Shown here: positions 8,053 through 16,444 of the stretch, one piece after another
Numbering within the stretch: position 1 is the stretch's first letter
Layout of the letters: the number at the start of each line of letters is the position of its first letter
Assembly (NCBI GenBank): GCA_965661055.1
Contig: CBFICS010000011.1
Span: forward strand, 8,476-72,475
Direction of reading: 5' to 3'
Source of the DNA: CBFHSF01 sp965661055
GTDB lineage: Bacteria > Bacteroidota > Bacteroidia > Flavobacteriales > Schleiferiaceae
DNA: 64,000 nucleotides
Notes under the pieces: model-generated
Database searches by the model: none
Seen by the model: only the letters and a program-made list of their open reading frames with translations
What the model was told of the DNA's origin: nothing
Program-made: the position numbers and the translations under genes

Positions 8053-9012
8053 TTATAAATGTAACCATCCGATATTAAAAATAAGTAGTAGCCAAAGTAA
8101 AAGTTCTTTTACCCAACTTCTTCTGATGTATTGAAAAAAGTTGGTGACCAAAATGCTCAAGGGTAAAATGGACATGAGTAAGGTGCTTTCTGCCAACGAT
8201 GGGCTGATGCATGCAATAGCGATCAGGAATATGTAAAATATCCAAAAGGTATTATAGCCTTGCTTTTTATAAATCTTAGCCTTGTTTACTGCTACCATAT
8301 ATTCTTTGATGGCTAAGAGGGTTAAAACCCCAAGGACCGTCATTTTTATATAGAAGTCTTTGAAGGGTAGGGGCCAAATCAGTTTTTCTAGGGAAAAAAG
8401 TTGGGGTAAAAAATGGTTGAAGTGGCTAAAGTCAAAGGCCAAGTACATGATTTGAGCCAACAGTAGAATGGGGGTTGACCAACCCAATAGCATGAGCATT
8501 ACATACCTAAAATCGGCACGGCCAAATACGACCAAAACAAAATATCCTGGAACCAAGGCCCAAGATAGTTGGGGCATAAATAGGGCGCTCATGCCTAAAA
8601 AGAATCCGATGTTGAAAATCTGACCGTGAATTTTTTCAAAAGGTCCTGAGAAAACCAGCTGATAGGTTGCCAACATCAAAAAGAAGGTTGAAAACATCCA
8701 TGAAATATTGGTCAAGTCGGTATACCAAATGCCTATCATAAAGAAAAAGAGAAGGCCTAGGTATGAGTTTCGCTTTATGAGTTCCAACCTTTCGGTAACC
8801 AAAAAATTGAAAACCAACGTAAGAATCGAAATTCCTATAGCTGTAATTATGGTGGTAGCGGTGGGTCCTAAAGAAAAGGTAACTCCCGAAAAACCAAAGG
8901 TTGCCGCACTTGAGTCAAACATTAATCTTCTATAAAGAACCCCAGAAGCACAAATCAAAAAGAGTAAAAGATTGGTTACGGGCTTATTATTATTGAAGAT
9001 TTTTACCAGCAT
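8053..9012 (-). CDS. Multi-pass membrane protein, DUF6427 family
   Basis: A 319-residue protein of mostly hydrophobic segments, about nine or ten membrane helices, with no soluble domain. It fits DUF6427, a Bacteroidota family of unknown function, in sequence feel and context: the 56-residue DUF6341 gene stands head-to-head 47 bp away, purD follows, and a glycosyltransferase lies downstream. I recall this arrangement from other flavobacteria. The LPS glycosyltransferase next to it hints at an envelope role, perhaps glycan or lipid handling; that is inference. No catalytic motif is visible. Confidence 0.65.
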   Translation of the reverse strand: MLVKIFNNNKPVTNLLLFLICASGVLYRRLMFDSSAATFGFSGVTFSLGPTATTIITAIGISILTLVFNFLVTERLELIKRNSYLGLLFFFMIGIWYTDLTNISWMFSTFFLMLATYQLVFSGPFEKIHGQIFNIGFFLGMSALFMPQLSWALVPGYFVLVVFGRADFRYVMLMLLGWSTPILLLAQIMYLAFDFSHFNHFLPQLFSLEKLIWPLPFKDFYIKMTVLGVLTLLAIKEYMVAVNKAKIYKKQGYNTFWIFYIFLIAIACISPSLAESTLLMSILPLSILVTNFFQYIRRSWVKELLLWLLLIFNIGWLHL

Positions 9013-9026
9013 AAGTGCTTTTGTCT

Positions 9027-9034
9027 TATTTTTG
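9027..9034 (+). promoter_or_regulatory. -7 element for the DUF6341 gene
   Basis: TATTTTTG matches TAnnTTTG exactly and ends 25 nt before the ATG at 9060. It lies in the 47-bp gap between the divergent DUF6427 and DUF6341 genes. Confidence 0.5.
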
Positions 9035-9059
9035 TGAATCTAAATAAAGAAAATAAATT

Positions 9060-9230
9060 ATGCCTTTAAGAAATTTCTTTGAATCACTTGGTGATTTTTT
9101 TGAAGCTACTTTTGAAATCCTTCCTGTACTAGGTAATAGTGCTAACTACTTTTTCATGGCCGTTGGCGTAGGTTACTTTATCTACTGGATGAATAAGATG
9201 GTGAAATACAACGCCGCAGGAGAAAAATAA
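9060..9230 (+). CDS. Small membrane protein, DUF6341-like
   Basis: A 56-residue protein, short enough to be missed by many gene finders. It has an amphipathic start (MPLRNFFESLGDFFEATFEI), one membrane helix at about 29-43 (ANYFFMAVGVGYFIYWM) and a short positive tail. Support comes from a proper ATG, an exact -7 element 25 nt upstream, a strong terminator directly after the stop, and the fixed flavobacterial context beside DUF6427 and purD. Function is unknown. The pairing with DUF6427 suggests the two act together in the membrane. Confidence 0.72.
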   Translation: MPLRNFFESLGDFFEATFEILPVLGNSANYFFMAVGVGYFIYWMNKMVKYNAAGEK

Positions 9231-9234
9231 ATAC

Positions 9235-9260
9235 CGGACTTGACCTAAAGGTCAAATCCG
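9235..9260 (-). terminator. Terminator spanning the purD stop codon
   Basis: An 11-bp stem (CGGATTTGACC / GGTCAAGTCCG, one G-U pair) around the loop TTTA, then TATTTATTTTTC on the minus strand. The purD stop codon TAG is split between loop and stem, so the last purD codons form one arm. It can also end the DUF6341 transcript from the other side. Confidence 0.7.
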
Positions 9261-10516
9261 ATGTCTTTTCTATAATAAATGCCTTCGAAGCATATCTTTT
9301 CTATGGATTGATATGATTTTTCGAGGGCTTTTTGTTTGTTTTCTCCCATTGAAGTGAAAGCCATAACTCTTCCTCCGCTGGTTACAATAGCATCGTCTTT
9401 TGTCGCAGTGCCCGCGTGAAAAACAATTGAATCTTTAATGTTTTCTAATCCTGAAATGGCGTGGCCTTTTTCATAGCTTTCAGGATATCCGCCACTGACC
9501 ACCATAACGGTGGTAGCTGCCTCTGAAGTAAATTCTACTTTTACTTTAGAAAGATTTCCAGCTTTCATTTGGGCAAAAATTTCTATCAGGTCAGACTTTA
9601 ATCTAGGAATCACAACTTCAGTTTCTGGGTCGCCCATTCTAACGTTATACTCAATAACTTTAGGTTGCCCATTTACGTTGATAAGTCCGAAAAACACAAA
9701 ACCAATAAATGGAATATGATCTTTTGCCAATCCATTAATGGTGGGTTTAACAATTTCGTTTTCTGTCTTTTCCCAAAGTTTGGCATCCATAAAAGGAACG
9801 GGAGAAACCGCACCCATACCGCCGGTGTTTAGTCCTTTGTCGCCTTCTCCAATTCTCTTGTAGTCTTTGGCTTCTGGAAGGATGATGTAATCCTTACCAT
9901 CGGTAAGCGCGAATACTGAAAATTCAATTCCATCAAGAAACTCTTCAATGACTACTCTGCTAGAGGCCTCGCCAAATTTAGAGTCGACCAACATGTTTTT
10001 TAATTCTGTCTTCGCTTCTTCTAAGTCATTTAAAATGAGAACTCCTTTTCCGGCGGCAAGTCCATCAGCTTTTAAAACGTACGGAGCTGCAAGGGTTTCT
10101 AAAAAGGCTTGGCCTTCTGCAAGGGTCTCGGCAGTAAACGTTTGGTATTGCGCCGTAGGAATGTCGTGACGCATCATGAATTCTTTTGCGTAATCTTTAC
10201 TGCCTTCTAACTGAGCCGCTTCTTTTTTAGGTCCGATAACATACATGTTTTCAAGTCCCTTTTGCTGAACTAAAAAGTCGTGGATTCCGTTCACCAAGGG
10301 GTCTTCTGGTCCGACTACTACAACGTCTATATTTTTTTCTAGGCAAAAGGCAGCTACTTCATCAAAGTTGTTTGGAGATAGATTTACATTCACTCCAACT
10401 TGTTGGGTTCCCGGGTTTCCCGGTGCAATAAACAATTGAGTTAGTTTCGGACTTTGAGAGATTTTCCAAGCCAAAGCGTGTTCTCTACCTCCTGAGCCAA
10501 GTACTAGAATATTCAT
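9245..10516 (-). CDS. purD: Phosphoribosylamine-glycine ligase PurD
   Basis: Catalyses the second step of purine synthesis, joining 5-phosphoribosylamine and glycine with ATP. The 423-residue protein has the normal length and the ATP-grasp layout: ILVLGSGGREHALAWKI at the N-terminus, GPEDPLVNGI, the ATP-binding VLKADGLAAGKGV, and EYNVRMGDPETEVV with the Mg-binding residues. It has its own promoter at 10535-10567 and ends in a terminator that includes the stop codon. No other purine genes are in the window. Confidence 0.96.
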   Translation of the reverse strand: MNILVLGSGGREHALAWKISQSPKLTQLFIAPGNPGTQQVGVNVNLSPNNFDEVAAFCLEKNIDVVVVGPEDPLVNGIHDFLVQQKGLENMYVIGPKKEAAQLEGSKDYAKEFMMRHDIPTAQYQTFTAETLAEGQAFLETLAAPYVLKADGLAAGKGVLILNDLEEAKTELKNMLVDSKFGEASSRVVIEEFLDGIEFSVFALTDGKDYIILPEAKDYKRIGEGDKGLNTGGMGAVSPVPFMDAKLWEKTENEIVKPTINGLAKDHIPFIGFVFFGLINVNGQPKVIEYNVRMGDPETEVVIPRLKSDLIEIFAQMKAGNLSKVKVEFTSEAATTVMVVSGGYPESYEKGHAISGLENIKDSIVFHAGTATKDDAIVTSGGRVMAFTSMGENKQKALEKSYQSIEKICFEGIYYRKDIGFDL

Positions 10517-10534
10517 GTCTTAAAAAGATTTTGG

Positions 10535-10567
10535 CAAAGGTACTATTTATGACGTGTACCAAAACAA
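10535..10567 (-). promoter_or_regulatory. Promoter of purD
   Basis: On the minus strand, TTG (10567-10565), a 22-nt spacer, then an exact -7 element TACCTTTG (10542-10535), 18 nt before the ATG. Confidence 0.6.
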
Positions 10568-10590
10568 AAAAAGCGCCTCTTAGGCGCTTT
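10561..10590 (-). terminator. Terminator of the redoxin gene
   Basis: Stem AAAGCGCC / GGCGCTTT (8 bp) with the loop TCTTA and a T-rich tract on the minus strand, just after the redoxin stop codon. Its tail overlaps the -33 part of the purD promoter. Confidence 0.85.
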
Positions 10591-10596
10591 AATTTC

Positions 10597-11214
10597 TTAA
10601 TTTTTTGCTCGCTTTATTGAGCATCCTATGTTTTTGGTGGTACTGGGAATATCATCCCTTTTTCTGCTAGAGTTCATGTTGACCATGGCATCTCGTAACC
10701 AAAATACTGTGGGCTTTTTTGACTTTTGCTCAAAGCGATCGTCAATAGCTCCGGTGTAAACCAATTCTAAGTCTTTGTTAAACAAAAACACATGAGGGGT
10801 TGTGTTGGCCCCGAAAGCATCGGCTAACTGGTTGTTAAGGTCCAATAAATAAGGTACGTCATAACCTTTGTCTGCAGCATGCTTTTGCATTTCGCTCATG
10901 TCGTCATCACCTGGGCGCTTTCCTTCATTAGAGTTTATCAAGGCAACGCCAATGTTATTTCTCACTCCTAAAGTTCCGATCGTGTTGTAAATTTCTTCTG
11001 TACCCAAAACAAAAGGACAGGTGTTACATGAAAATATCACCACCAATCCGTTGTCTTTTTTTAAGGTCTCAAGTGACTCCATAGAACCACTTATGTCTTC
11101 CATTTTGTAATCCTGCAAGGGTGCTTTGTCTCCTATGGCTAATCTGTCATGGGTAAAAGCAAAGGCCATTAAGGCTGCCGAGGCTATGAGGGCTCCTTTA
11201 ACTATTGTTTTCAT
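10597..11214 (-). CDS. Secreted thioredoxin-fold redoxin (AhpC/TSA-like)
   Basis: A 205-residue protein with an N-terminal signal-like helix (residues 5-20, ending near AFAFTHD) and a thioredoxin-fold domain. The redox motif is CNTC (63-66, in FSCNTCPFVLGTEEI), with the cis-proline region NTTPHVFLF and the usual DDR near the end. Relatives are annotated as thioredoxin family or redoxin proteins that act on periplasmic disulfides or peroxides. It is a single gene with its own terminator. TACCTTTC at 11239-11246 (minus strand), one base off the -7 consensus, may be its promoter. The substrate is unknown. Confidence 0.8.
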   Translation of the reverse strand: MKTIVKGALIASAALMAFAFTHDRLAIGDKAPLQDYKMEDISGSMESLETLKKDNGLVVIFSCNTCPFVLGTEEIYNTIGTLGVRNNIGVALINSNEGKRPGDDDMSEMQKHAADKGYDVPYLLDLNNQLADAFGANTTPHVFLFNKDLELVYTGAIDDRFEQKSKKPTVFWLRDAMVNMNSSRKRDDIPSTTKNIGCSIKRAKN

Positions 11215-11337
11215 TTCATTTCCATTTGATTCGAAAACGAAAGGTACTAAAATCTCTTCAAAGCCTTGTTGGTAACTTTCGCGAGGCTCGCTTTTGATTA
11301 TTTATCGATTCAATTACCTTTTCAAAAAACTTTACAT

Positions 11338-13275
11338 ATGCTTTCTACAGTAGATTGGTGGGTCATGGCCGTGGCTTTAGTACTAATGGTTGGGGTTGGA
11401 TTGGCCTTTGCAAGAAATGCGGGTAAAAGCCTGACGGACTTCTTTCTCGGTGGAAGAAATCTACCTTGGTATGTTGCAGGGATTTCTATGGTGGCCACCA
11501 CCTTTGCTGCAGATACTCCTCTTGCGGTTACCGAGTTGGTTGCCAATCATGGTATTTCTGGTAACTGGCTGTGGTGGAACCTTCTGGCTGGTGGAATGCT
11601 GACGGTGTTTTTCTTCGCCCATTTGTGGAGAAAGTCTGGCGTATTGACAGAAGTAGAATTTATTGAAATGAGGTATTCTGGAAAACCCGCGGCTTTTTTG
11701 CGAGGGTTTAAATCGGTATACCTGGGATTGTTTATGAATGTCTTAATCATTGGTTGGGTAAACCTTGCCATGGTGACGCTACTTCAAGGGTTTTTTGATG
11801 TTTCTGGCCAAACGGCTTTTTGGATTACCGCTGCCGCCATGGCATTGGTGGCTGTGTATTCGGCCATTAGTGGACTTATGGGCGTTGTGGCAACGGATGT
11901 GATTCAGTTTGTGATTGCTATGACGGGCAGTGTGGCCTTGGCGATTTTTGTAGTAAATAGTGAAGAGGTAGGGGGTATAACTTCTATGGTTGAAAAACTT
12001 CCTGCGGGATCATTAGATTTTTTACCCACTTTGTCCGCTTCTGCGGAAGGAAGTAATTCAGGAGAGATATTGACCATTGGGTTGTCTTCTTTTTTGGCTT
12101 TTTTCGGAATGGTTTGGTGGGCGTCTTGGTATCCTGGTGCCGAACCCGGTGGCGGGGGTTACGTGGCTCAACGCATGATGTCTGCCAAGAATGAAAAGCA
12201 TGCCGTATATTCTACTTTGTTTTTTAACATCGCTCATTATGCCCTCAGGCCGTGGCCGTGGATTTTGGTAGGCCTATCTGCCATTGTCTTGTATTCTCCC
12301 TCTATCAACGATCAGAATGTTGCTGACTTCGACGAAGAACGGGTCTTGAAAAACTTTTCTTGGAGTGAGTTAAAAGAAGGTAAGCTCAACGAGGGTAGAG
12401 AAACCACAGAAAAAGAGACCATTGAGTTTGCTGAAATGGTAAATAACTATCATTCGTTGATAGACGATCCGGAGCATCAAGAATCTATGACCTTTGTTCA
12501 AGATCCAAGATTTGGCTATGTCTTTGCCATGAAAAACTTTTTGCCCAACGGATGGAAGGGACTTCTCCTCATTGCCTTTTTTGCAGCTTACATGAGCACC
12601 ATTTCTACTCAGTTAAACTGGGGGGCTAGCTATTTGGTGAATGATTTTTATAAGCGTTTTGTCAAACCCCTATCTACCGACAAACACTTGGTATTGGTTT
12701 CTAGAGTTACCACCTTTCTTCTAATGGTTGTCGGGCTTTTGGTCAGTACTCAAATAGAAAGCATTTCTGAGGTTTGGAAATTTATTATGGAGTGTGGTGC
12801 CGGACTAGGACTTGTCTTGATATTGAGATGGTATTATTGGAGAATCAATGCTTGGGCAGAATTAGCCGCGACAATAATGCCTTTCGTGGCCTACGCGATC
12901 AGTCACTTTTGGTTAAATTGGGTTTTTCCTAATAGCTTTTTCTTTACGGTTGCTATGACTACCGCTGCGTGGTTAGTTACCATGATATTTACCAAGCCAA
13001 CCGAAAAATCGGTTTTAGACGCCTTTTATCAAAAGGTATCGCCAGACGGTTGGTGGGGAAAATGGAAGGAAAAAACCCCAGGAAAACCATCAAGAAGATT
13101 GCTCCTCCTTCTTCTTTGCTGGCTCTCCGGGGTTGGTTTCGTTTACAGTGCCCTTTTCGGAATAGGGTATTTCCTGTTTGGCAAGTACACAAATGGAGCC
13201 TATAGCCTTATTTTGATGCTTTGCTTCTTCTTAGTTCTTAGGGCCTTACTTCCAAAAACTAAGATTCTTGACTAA
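11338..13275 (+). CDS. Sodium:solute symporter (SSS family)
   Basis: A 645-residue inner-membrane protein with about 14 helices that uses the sodium gradient to import a small solute. Family marks are FARNAGKSLTDFFLGGRNLPWY near the N-terminus, ATTFAADTPLAV in the second helix and the long core up to AAYMSTISTQLNWGASYLVND. A charged insertion at about residues 330-395 (rich in E, D and K) separates helices in the middle, as seen in large Bacteroidota members. I use the ATG at 11338; an earlier TTG would add a non-hydrophobic start. The end overlaps the convergent small membrane gene by 17 bp. The solute (sugar, amino acid or other) is not predictable. Confidence 0.85.
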   Translation: MLSTVDWWVMAVALVLMVGVGLAFARNAGKSLTDFFLGGRNLPWYVAGISMVATTFAADTPLAVTELVANHGISGNWLWWNLLAGGMLTVFFFAHLWRKSGVLTEVEFIEMRYSGKPAAFLRGFKSVYLGLFMNVLIIGWVNLAMVTLLQGFFDVSGQTAFWITAAAMALVAVYSAISGLMGVVATDVIQFVIAMTGSVALAIFVVNSEEVGGITSMVEKLPAGSLDFLPTLSASAEGSNSGEILTIGLSSFLAFFGMVWWASWYPGAEPGGGGYVAQRMMSAKNEKHAVYSTLFFNIAHYALRPWPWILVGLSAIVLYSPSINDQNVADFDEERVLKNFSWSELKEGKLNEGRETTEKETIEFAEMVNNYHSLIDDPEHQESMTFVQDPRFGYVFAMKNFLPNGWKGLLLIAFFAAYMSTISTQLNWGASYLVNDFYKRFVKPLSTDKHLVLVSRVTTFLLMVVGLLVSTQIESISEVWKFIMECGAGLGLVLILRWYYWRINAWAELAATIMPFVAYAISHFWLNWVFPNSFFFTVAMTTAAWLVTMIFTKPTEKSVLDAFYQKVSPDGWWGKWKEKTPGKPSRRLLLLLLCWLSGVGFVYSALFGIGYFLFGKYTNGAYSLILMLCFFLVLRALLPKTKILD

Positions 13276-13669
13276 CCTGTTTTCTCTTTTCTTTGTATTC
13301 AAGTCTACCGTAAGTTAAGGCTACCAAAATCAATAAGATTAAGCTCAGGGTACCTGGAAGTTCTGAGTATTTCAGATCAACGCGCTGAACTAAGGGCAGG
13401 GCAGAAGTCACGCCTGACCACCAAACAATAAGGTGGTCAAAGGTTCTTTTGTCCGGCTTCTTCAAAAATCCAAAGAATGATGGCAACCAAATAAGGGGCC
13501 AGGCCAAGAAGTAGATTTTTTCTAAATCTGATGGCGCCCAAATCTTAATCGTGTAACTCATGAATAAGATCAATACGCCTGCTAGGGTGAAAATCCAGTA
13601 ACTCGGACTGCGCAACAGTTCTCTCTTGGCTGCCAAGTACAGGAAGAAGGGTAGGAATATCAATCCCAT
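13259..13669 (-). CDS. Small hypothetical integral membrane protein
   Basis: A 136-residue protein with about four hydrophobic helices (4-15, 27-43, 51-67, 103-121) and a charged tail (YKEKRKQVSQES). It begins inside a helix; an in-frame stop lies eight codons upstream, so there is little room for a longer start. I do not recognise a family. The last 17 bp overlap the symporter gene on the other strand. With no promoter match and no partner, it is kept as a likely gene because of its clean membrane-protein composition and length. Confidence 0.5.
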   Translation of the reverse strand: MGLIFLPFFLYLAAKRELLRSPSYWIFTLAGVLILFMSYTIKIWAPSDLEKIYFLAWPLIWLPSFFGFLKKPDKRTFDHLIVWWSGVTSALPLVQRVDLKYSELPGTLSLILLILVALTYGRLEYKEKRKQVSQES

Positions 13670-13804
13670 GATAAGTAAGAGTTGGTTGGATTACTAAAAT
13701 ATCTAACCTCGCCGTTTTCTATCCACCCTTGGGTTTCAAAAATCCTACTGTATGTTCCTCCAAAAAACGAGATAACCCCTTATGTCACTTATAGATTGAG
13801 AAAG

Positions 13805-13843
13805 AATAAAAAAAGCCCTGAGATAGTCTCAGGGCTTTTATTT
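13805..13843 (-). terminator. Terminator of the carboxylase gene
   Basis: A 13-bp stem, AAAAGCCCTGAGA / TCTCAGGGCTTTT, with the loop TAG, T-rich on both strands. It lies just after the stop of the acyl-CoA carboxylase gene. A near-identical stem ends the exbD operon at 53322-53350. Confidence 0.88.
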
Positions 13844-15383
13844 ATAATGGAATGTTACCGTGTTTCTTTTTCGGCAACTTGACCGCTTTGTTCTCTAGGA
13901 GTTTAAAAGCATTGATCAGTTTTTTTCTCGTTTCTTCAGGCTTAATTACATCATCAACATATCCTCTAGAAGCTGCTCTGTATGGGTTAGCGAACATCTC
14001 TGCGTATTCTGCTTCTTTTTCCGCAAGCTTTTGCTCTGGATTTTCTGCTTCGGCAATCTCTTTTCTAAAGATAATCTCTGCTGCACCCTTGGCTCCCATA
14101 ACGGCAATTTCTGACGTTGGCCATGCAAAGTTCATGTCAGCACCAATGTGTTTAGAGTTCATTACGTCATATGCACCTCCGTAGGCCTTACGAGTAATTA
14201 CGGTAATTCTAGGTACTGTAGCCTCCGCGAAAGCGTACAGCAACTTAGCCCCGTTGGTAATAATGGCGTTCCATTCTTGGTCGGTTCCTGGTAAAAATCC
14301 TGGGACATCTTCAAATACCAAAAGTGGAATATTGAAACTGTCGCAAAACCTCACAAAGCGAGCGCCTTTTTGCGATGATTTAATATCTAGAACCCCTGCT
14401 AAAAAAGCCGGTTGATTGGCAACAACACCAATTGACCTTCCCGCAAGGCGAGCAAAACCTACTACGATATTTTCTGCAAAGTCTTTGTGAACTTCAAAGA
14501 AAGAATCTTCGTCAATGGTTTCAAAAATTACCTCGCGAATGTCGTAAGGTTGATTGGGATTTTCAGGGACAATATTGTTAAGCTTTGGTCGACTTTCGTC
14601 GGAAGGTGTATACGGTACACGAGGAGCATCTTCTTCACAGTTTTGTGGAATGTAGCTCATCAGTTTTTTAAGTCCTTCGATGGCAGCCACTTCATTTTCG
14701 TAGGTGAAATGCGTTACCCCAGACTTGGTGCTATGCGTGCTAGCTCCTCCGAGTTCTTCAGAAGTCACCTCTTCATGCGTTACCGTTTTTACCACGTTAG
14801 GTCCAGTAACAAACATATAAGAAGAATCTTCAACCATTGAAATGAAGTCAGTCAACGCCGGAGAGTAAACCGCACCCCCAGCACATGGACCCATGATGGC
14901 AGAAATTTGTGGAATCACTCCAGAAGCCAAGGTGTTTCTGTAGAAAATATCAGCGTATCCTCCCAGTGATACCACCCCTTCTTGAATTCTAGCACCCCCA
15001 GAATCGTTTAGCCCCAAAACAGGAATTCCGTTTTGCATGGCAAGGTCCATAATTCGACAGATTTTTTCGGCGTGAGCTTCAGCCATTGATCCACCTAAAA
15101 CAGTGAAATCTTGAGAAAATACGTAAACCGGACGGCCGTTTATAGTACCCGAACCCGTCACTACACCATCGCCATAAAACCTTTGTTTGTCTAATCCAAA
15201 AAGGGTTGATCGGTGGGTTACTAATTGGCCAATTTCTTCAAAAGACCCTTCGTCAAGTAAGAAGTGAAGTCTTTCTCTAGCCGTTAGCTTTCCTTTTTTA
15301 TGTTGAGAATCAATGCGTTTTTGTCCGCCTCCAAGTAAGGCTTCTGCCTTCTTTTCATCTAGGAGTTTGATTTTATCTGACAT
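13842..15383 (-). CDS. Acyl-CoA carboxylase beta subunit (carboxyltransferase, PccB/MmdA-like)
   Basis: A 513-residue carboxyltransferase that moves a carboxyl group between biotin and an acyl-CoA, most likely propionyl-CoA/methylmalonyl-CoA. Both crotonase-like halves are present: GGSMAEAHAEKICRIMDLAM, SGGARIQEGVVSLGGYADI and GPCAGGAVYSPALTDF in the first, and QKGARFVRFCDSFNIPLL, DVPGFLPGTDQEWN and ITRKAYGGAYDVMNS in the second. No biotin carboxylase or biotin carrier gene is adjacent, so carboxylase and decarboxylase variants cannot be told apart. It is monocistronic with its own promoter and terminator. One copy of the dispersed palindrome lies inside (14225-14235). Confidence 0.9.
   Translation of the reverse strand: MSDKIKLLDEKKAEALLGGGQKRIDSQHKKGKLTARERLHFLLDEGSFEEIGQLVTHRSTLFGLDKQRFYGDGVVTGSGTINGRPVYVFSQDFTVLGGSMAEAHAEKICRIMDLAMQNGIPVLGLNDSGGARIQEGVVSLGGYADIFYRNTLASGVIPQISAIMGPCAGGAVYSPALTDFISMVEDSSYMFVTGPNVVKTVTHEEVTSEELGGASTHSTKSGVTHFTYENEVAAIEGLKKLMSYIPQNCEEDAPRVPYTPSDESRPKLNNIVPENPNQPYDIREVIFETIDEDSFFEVHKDFAENIVVGFARLAGRSIGVVANQPAFLAGVLDIKSSQKGARFVRFCDSFNIPLLVFEDVPGFLPGTDQEWNAIITNGAKLLYAFAEATVPRITVITRKAYGGAYDVMNSKHIGADMNFAWPTSEIAVMGAKGAAEIIFRKEIAEAENPEQKLAEKEAEYAEMFANPYRAASRGYVDDVIKPEETRKKLINAFKLLENKAVKLPKKKHGNIPL
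14225..14235. repeat. Dispersed palindrome copy 2 (CCGCGAAAGCG)
   Basis: An 11-base match inside the carboxylase gene, encoding AFAE on the coding strand. The 12th base differs (T instead of G). Confidence 0.6.
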
Positions 15384-15703
15384 GCTTAACTGTTTTAAAG
15401 GTGCAAGATAGTGAAGATTGAGGACTACAAAAATTACAATTGGTTATTGTTTTCTCCTTTTTTACTCTAGTCTTCAAAACCATAAATTCAATCTTTTTAG
15501 CGAAACAAGCCCCTCACTTCGTCACAACCACTAACTTTTGAGTATAATTTATTATTCTGAAATAGGTTAACAGTTATTAAAGGTGCTTATGACAAAAACT
15601 CCTTTCTATAATCAGGAATACGCCAACCAACAAGGGATAGGGGATCGTGGGAACAGGGAATCATGGAGTAGCCAGGAATTTTATCTTTCCTAGTTACTTG
15701 TCA
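15384..15703. other. Intergenic region without a gene
   Basis: A 320-bp gap between divergently placed 5' and 3' ends of the carboxylase and marC genes. It holds the carboxylase promoter (15403-15432) and, at about 15635-15682, a G-rich stretch of degenerate GGGAAYC-like units. A 34-codon open frame at 15589-15693 runs through those units and reads like repeat DNA, not a protein. Nothing else stands out. Confidence 0.6.
15403..15432 (-). promoter_or_regulatory. Probable promoter of the carboxylase gene
   Basis: On the minus strand, TTTTG (15432-15428), a 17-nt spacer, then TATCTTGC (15410-15403), a one-base-shortened version of TAnnTTTG. It ends 19 nt before the ATG. Confidence 0.4.
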
Positions 15704-16351
15704 CTAACCCTCATAACTCTTCACCAAAGAGAATATCCCCGCAATGATCATTTGCCCGGCAAGAGAACCTACAATAAGGCCCATGATGCGGTTTAAAACC
15801 TTGATGCCATTGCCACCTAGGCGGTTTTTAATGGCATTGGTGTTTTTTAAAATGAAGTAGTTGGCTAACGAACACACAATCAACGCAATGGTTGACCCTA
15901 AATAGTTTTCCCAAGAGGCCTCACGGGCACTCATGGCAATGATGGTGGTGGCCAACCCAGGTCCTACAATAATAGGAATCGCCAAAGGCACCACAGAAAT
16001 GTCTTCTTGTTCTAAGGCGGCTTGGTGATCTCCAGGACCGTGGTTTACTTTTTTCTCCTGACCTCGTACCATGTTAATACCCATTAACAAAAGAATGAGT
16101 CCACCGAAAACCTGCAATGAATATTGAGAGATACCAAAAAACTCAAAGATATACGTGCCCACTAAAAGCATTAGCAACATGGCGATAAATACAGCCTTTG
16201 AGTTTTTCTTGGCAATGGTCTTTATCTCCGACTTTGGGGTGGTAGAGGGTATCAAGGTCAACATCACTACACCCGCAGATATCGGATTCATAATGGTGAA
16301 AATAGAAATAGAGTCGTAAAGTATGGTCTTGGCAAATTCTAAAAAATCCAT
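15704..16351 (-). CDS. MarC family integral membrane protein
   Basis: A 215-residue protein with six predicted helices and the MarC (UPF0056) signatures: TIMNPISAGVVMLTLIPSTTPKS near the N-terminus, LLLMGINMVRG in the middle, and VPLAIPIIVGPGLATTII, which is the strongest family segment. MarC proteins were once linked to multiple antibiotic resistance, but that role has been disputed and their function is unknown. It is single and divergent from the metallophosphoesterase. A TTACTTTG at 16370-16377 on the minus strand is one base from the -7 consensus. Confidence 0.88.
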   Translation of the reverse strand: MDFLEFAKTILYDSISIFTIMNPISAGVVMLTLIPSTTPKSEIKTIAKKNSKAVFIAMLLMLLVGTYIFEFFGISQYSLQVFGGLILLLMGINMVRGQEKKVNHGPGDHQAALEQEDISVVPLAIPIIVGPGLATTIIAMSAREASWENYLGSTIALIVCSLANYFILKNTNAIKNRLGGNGIKVLNRIMGLIVGSLAGQMIIAGIFSLVKSYEG

Positions 16352-16411
16352 TCAGTGTATTTAGGTAAACAAAGTAAGTAATTTTTACACGCATAGCCTA
16401 AACCAAACGTT

Positions 16412-16419
16412 TACCTTTG
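16412..16419 (+). promoter_or_regulatory. -7 element for the membrane metallophosphoesterase
   Basis: TACCTTTG, an exact TAnnTTTG match, ending 25 nt before the ATG at 16445. No TTG at -33. Confidence 0.5.
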
Positions 16420-16444
16420 TGTTGTTAGAGTAAATTAAAATTAA

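Noticed and set aside
7785..8078. 97-codon open frame on the plus strand, overlapping the GT9 gene
   Set aside because: Antisense to a well-supported glycosyltransferase gene, with no promoter and no protein-like composition.
11275..11285. Partial match to the dispersed palindrome (CTTTCGCGAGG)
   Set aside because: Lacks the first arm; counted as chance or decay and not included among the seven copies. The same holds for CCGCGAAA at 7841 and 34881.
15589..15693. 34-codon frame with GDRGNRESWSS-like sequence
   Set aside because: Reads through degenerate GGGAAYC units; looks like repeat DNA, not a conserved peptide.
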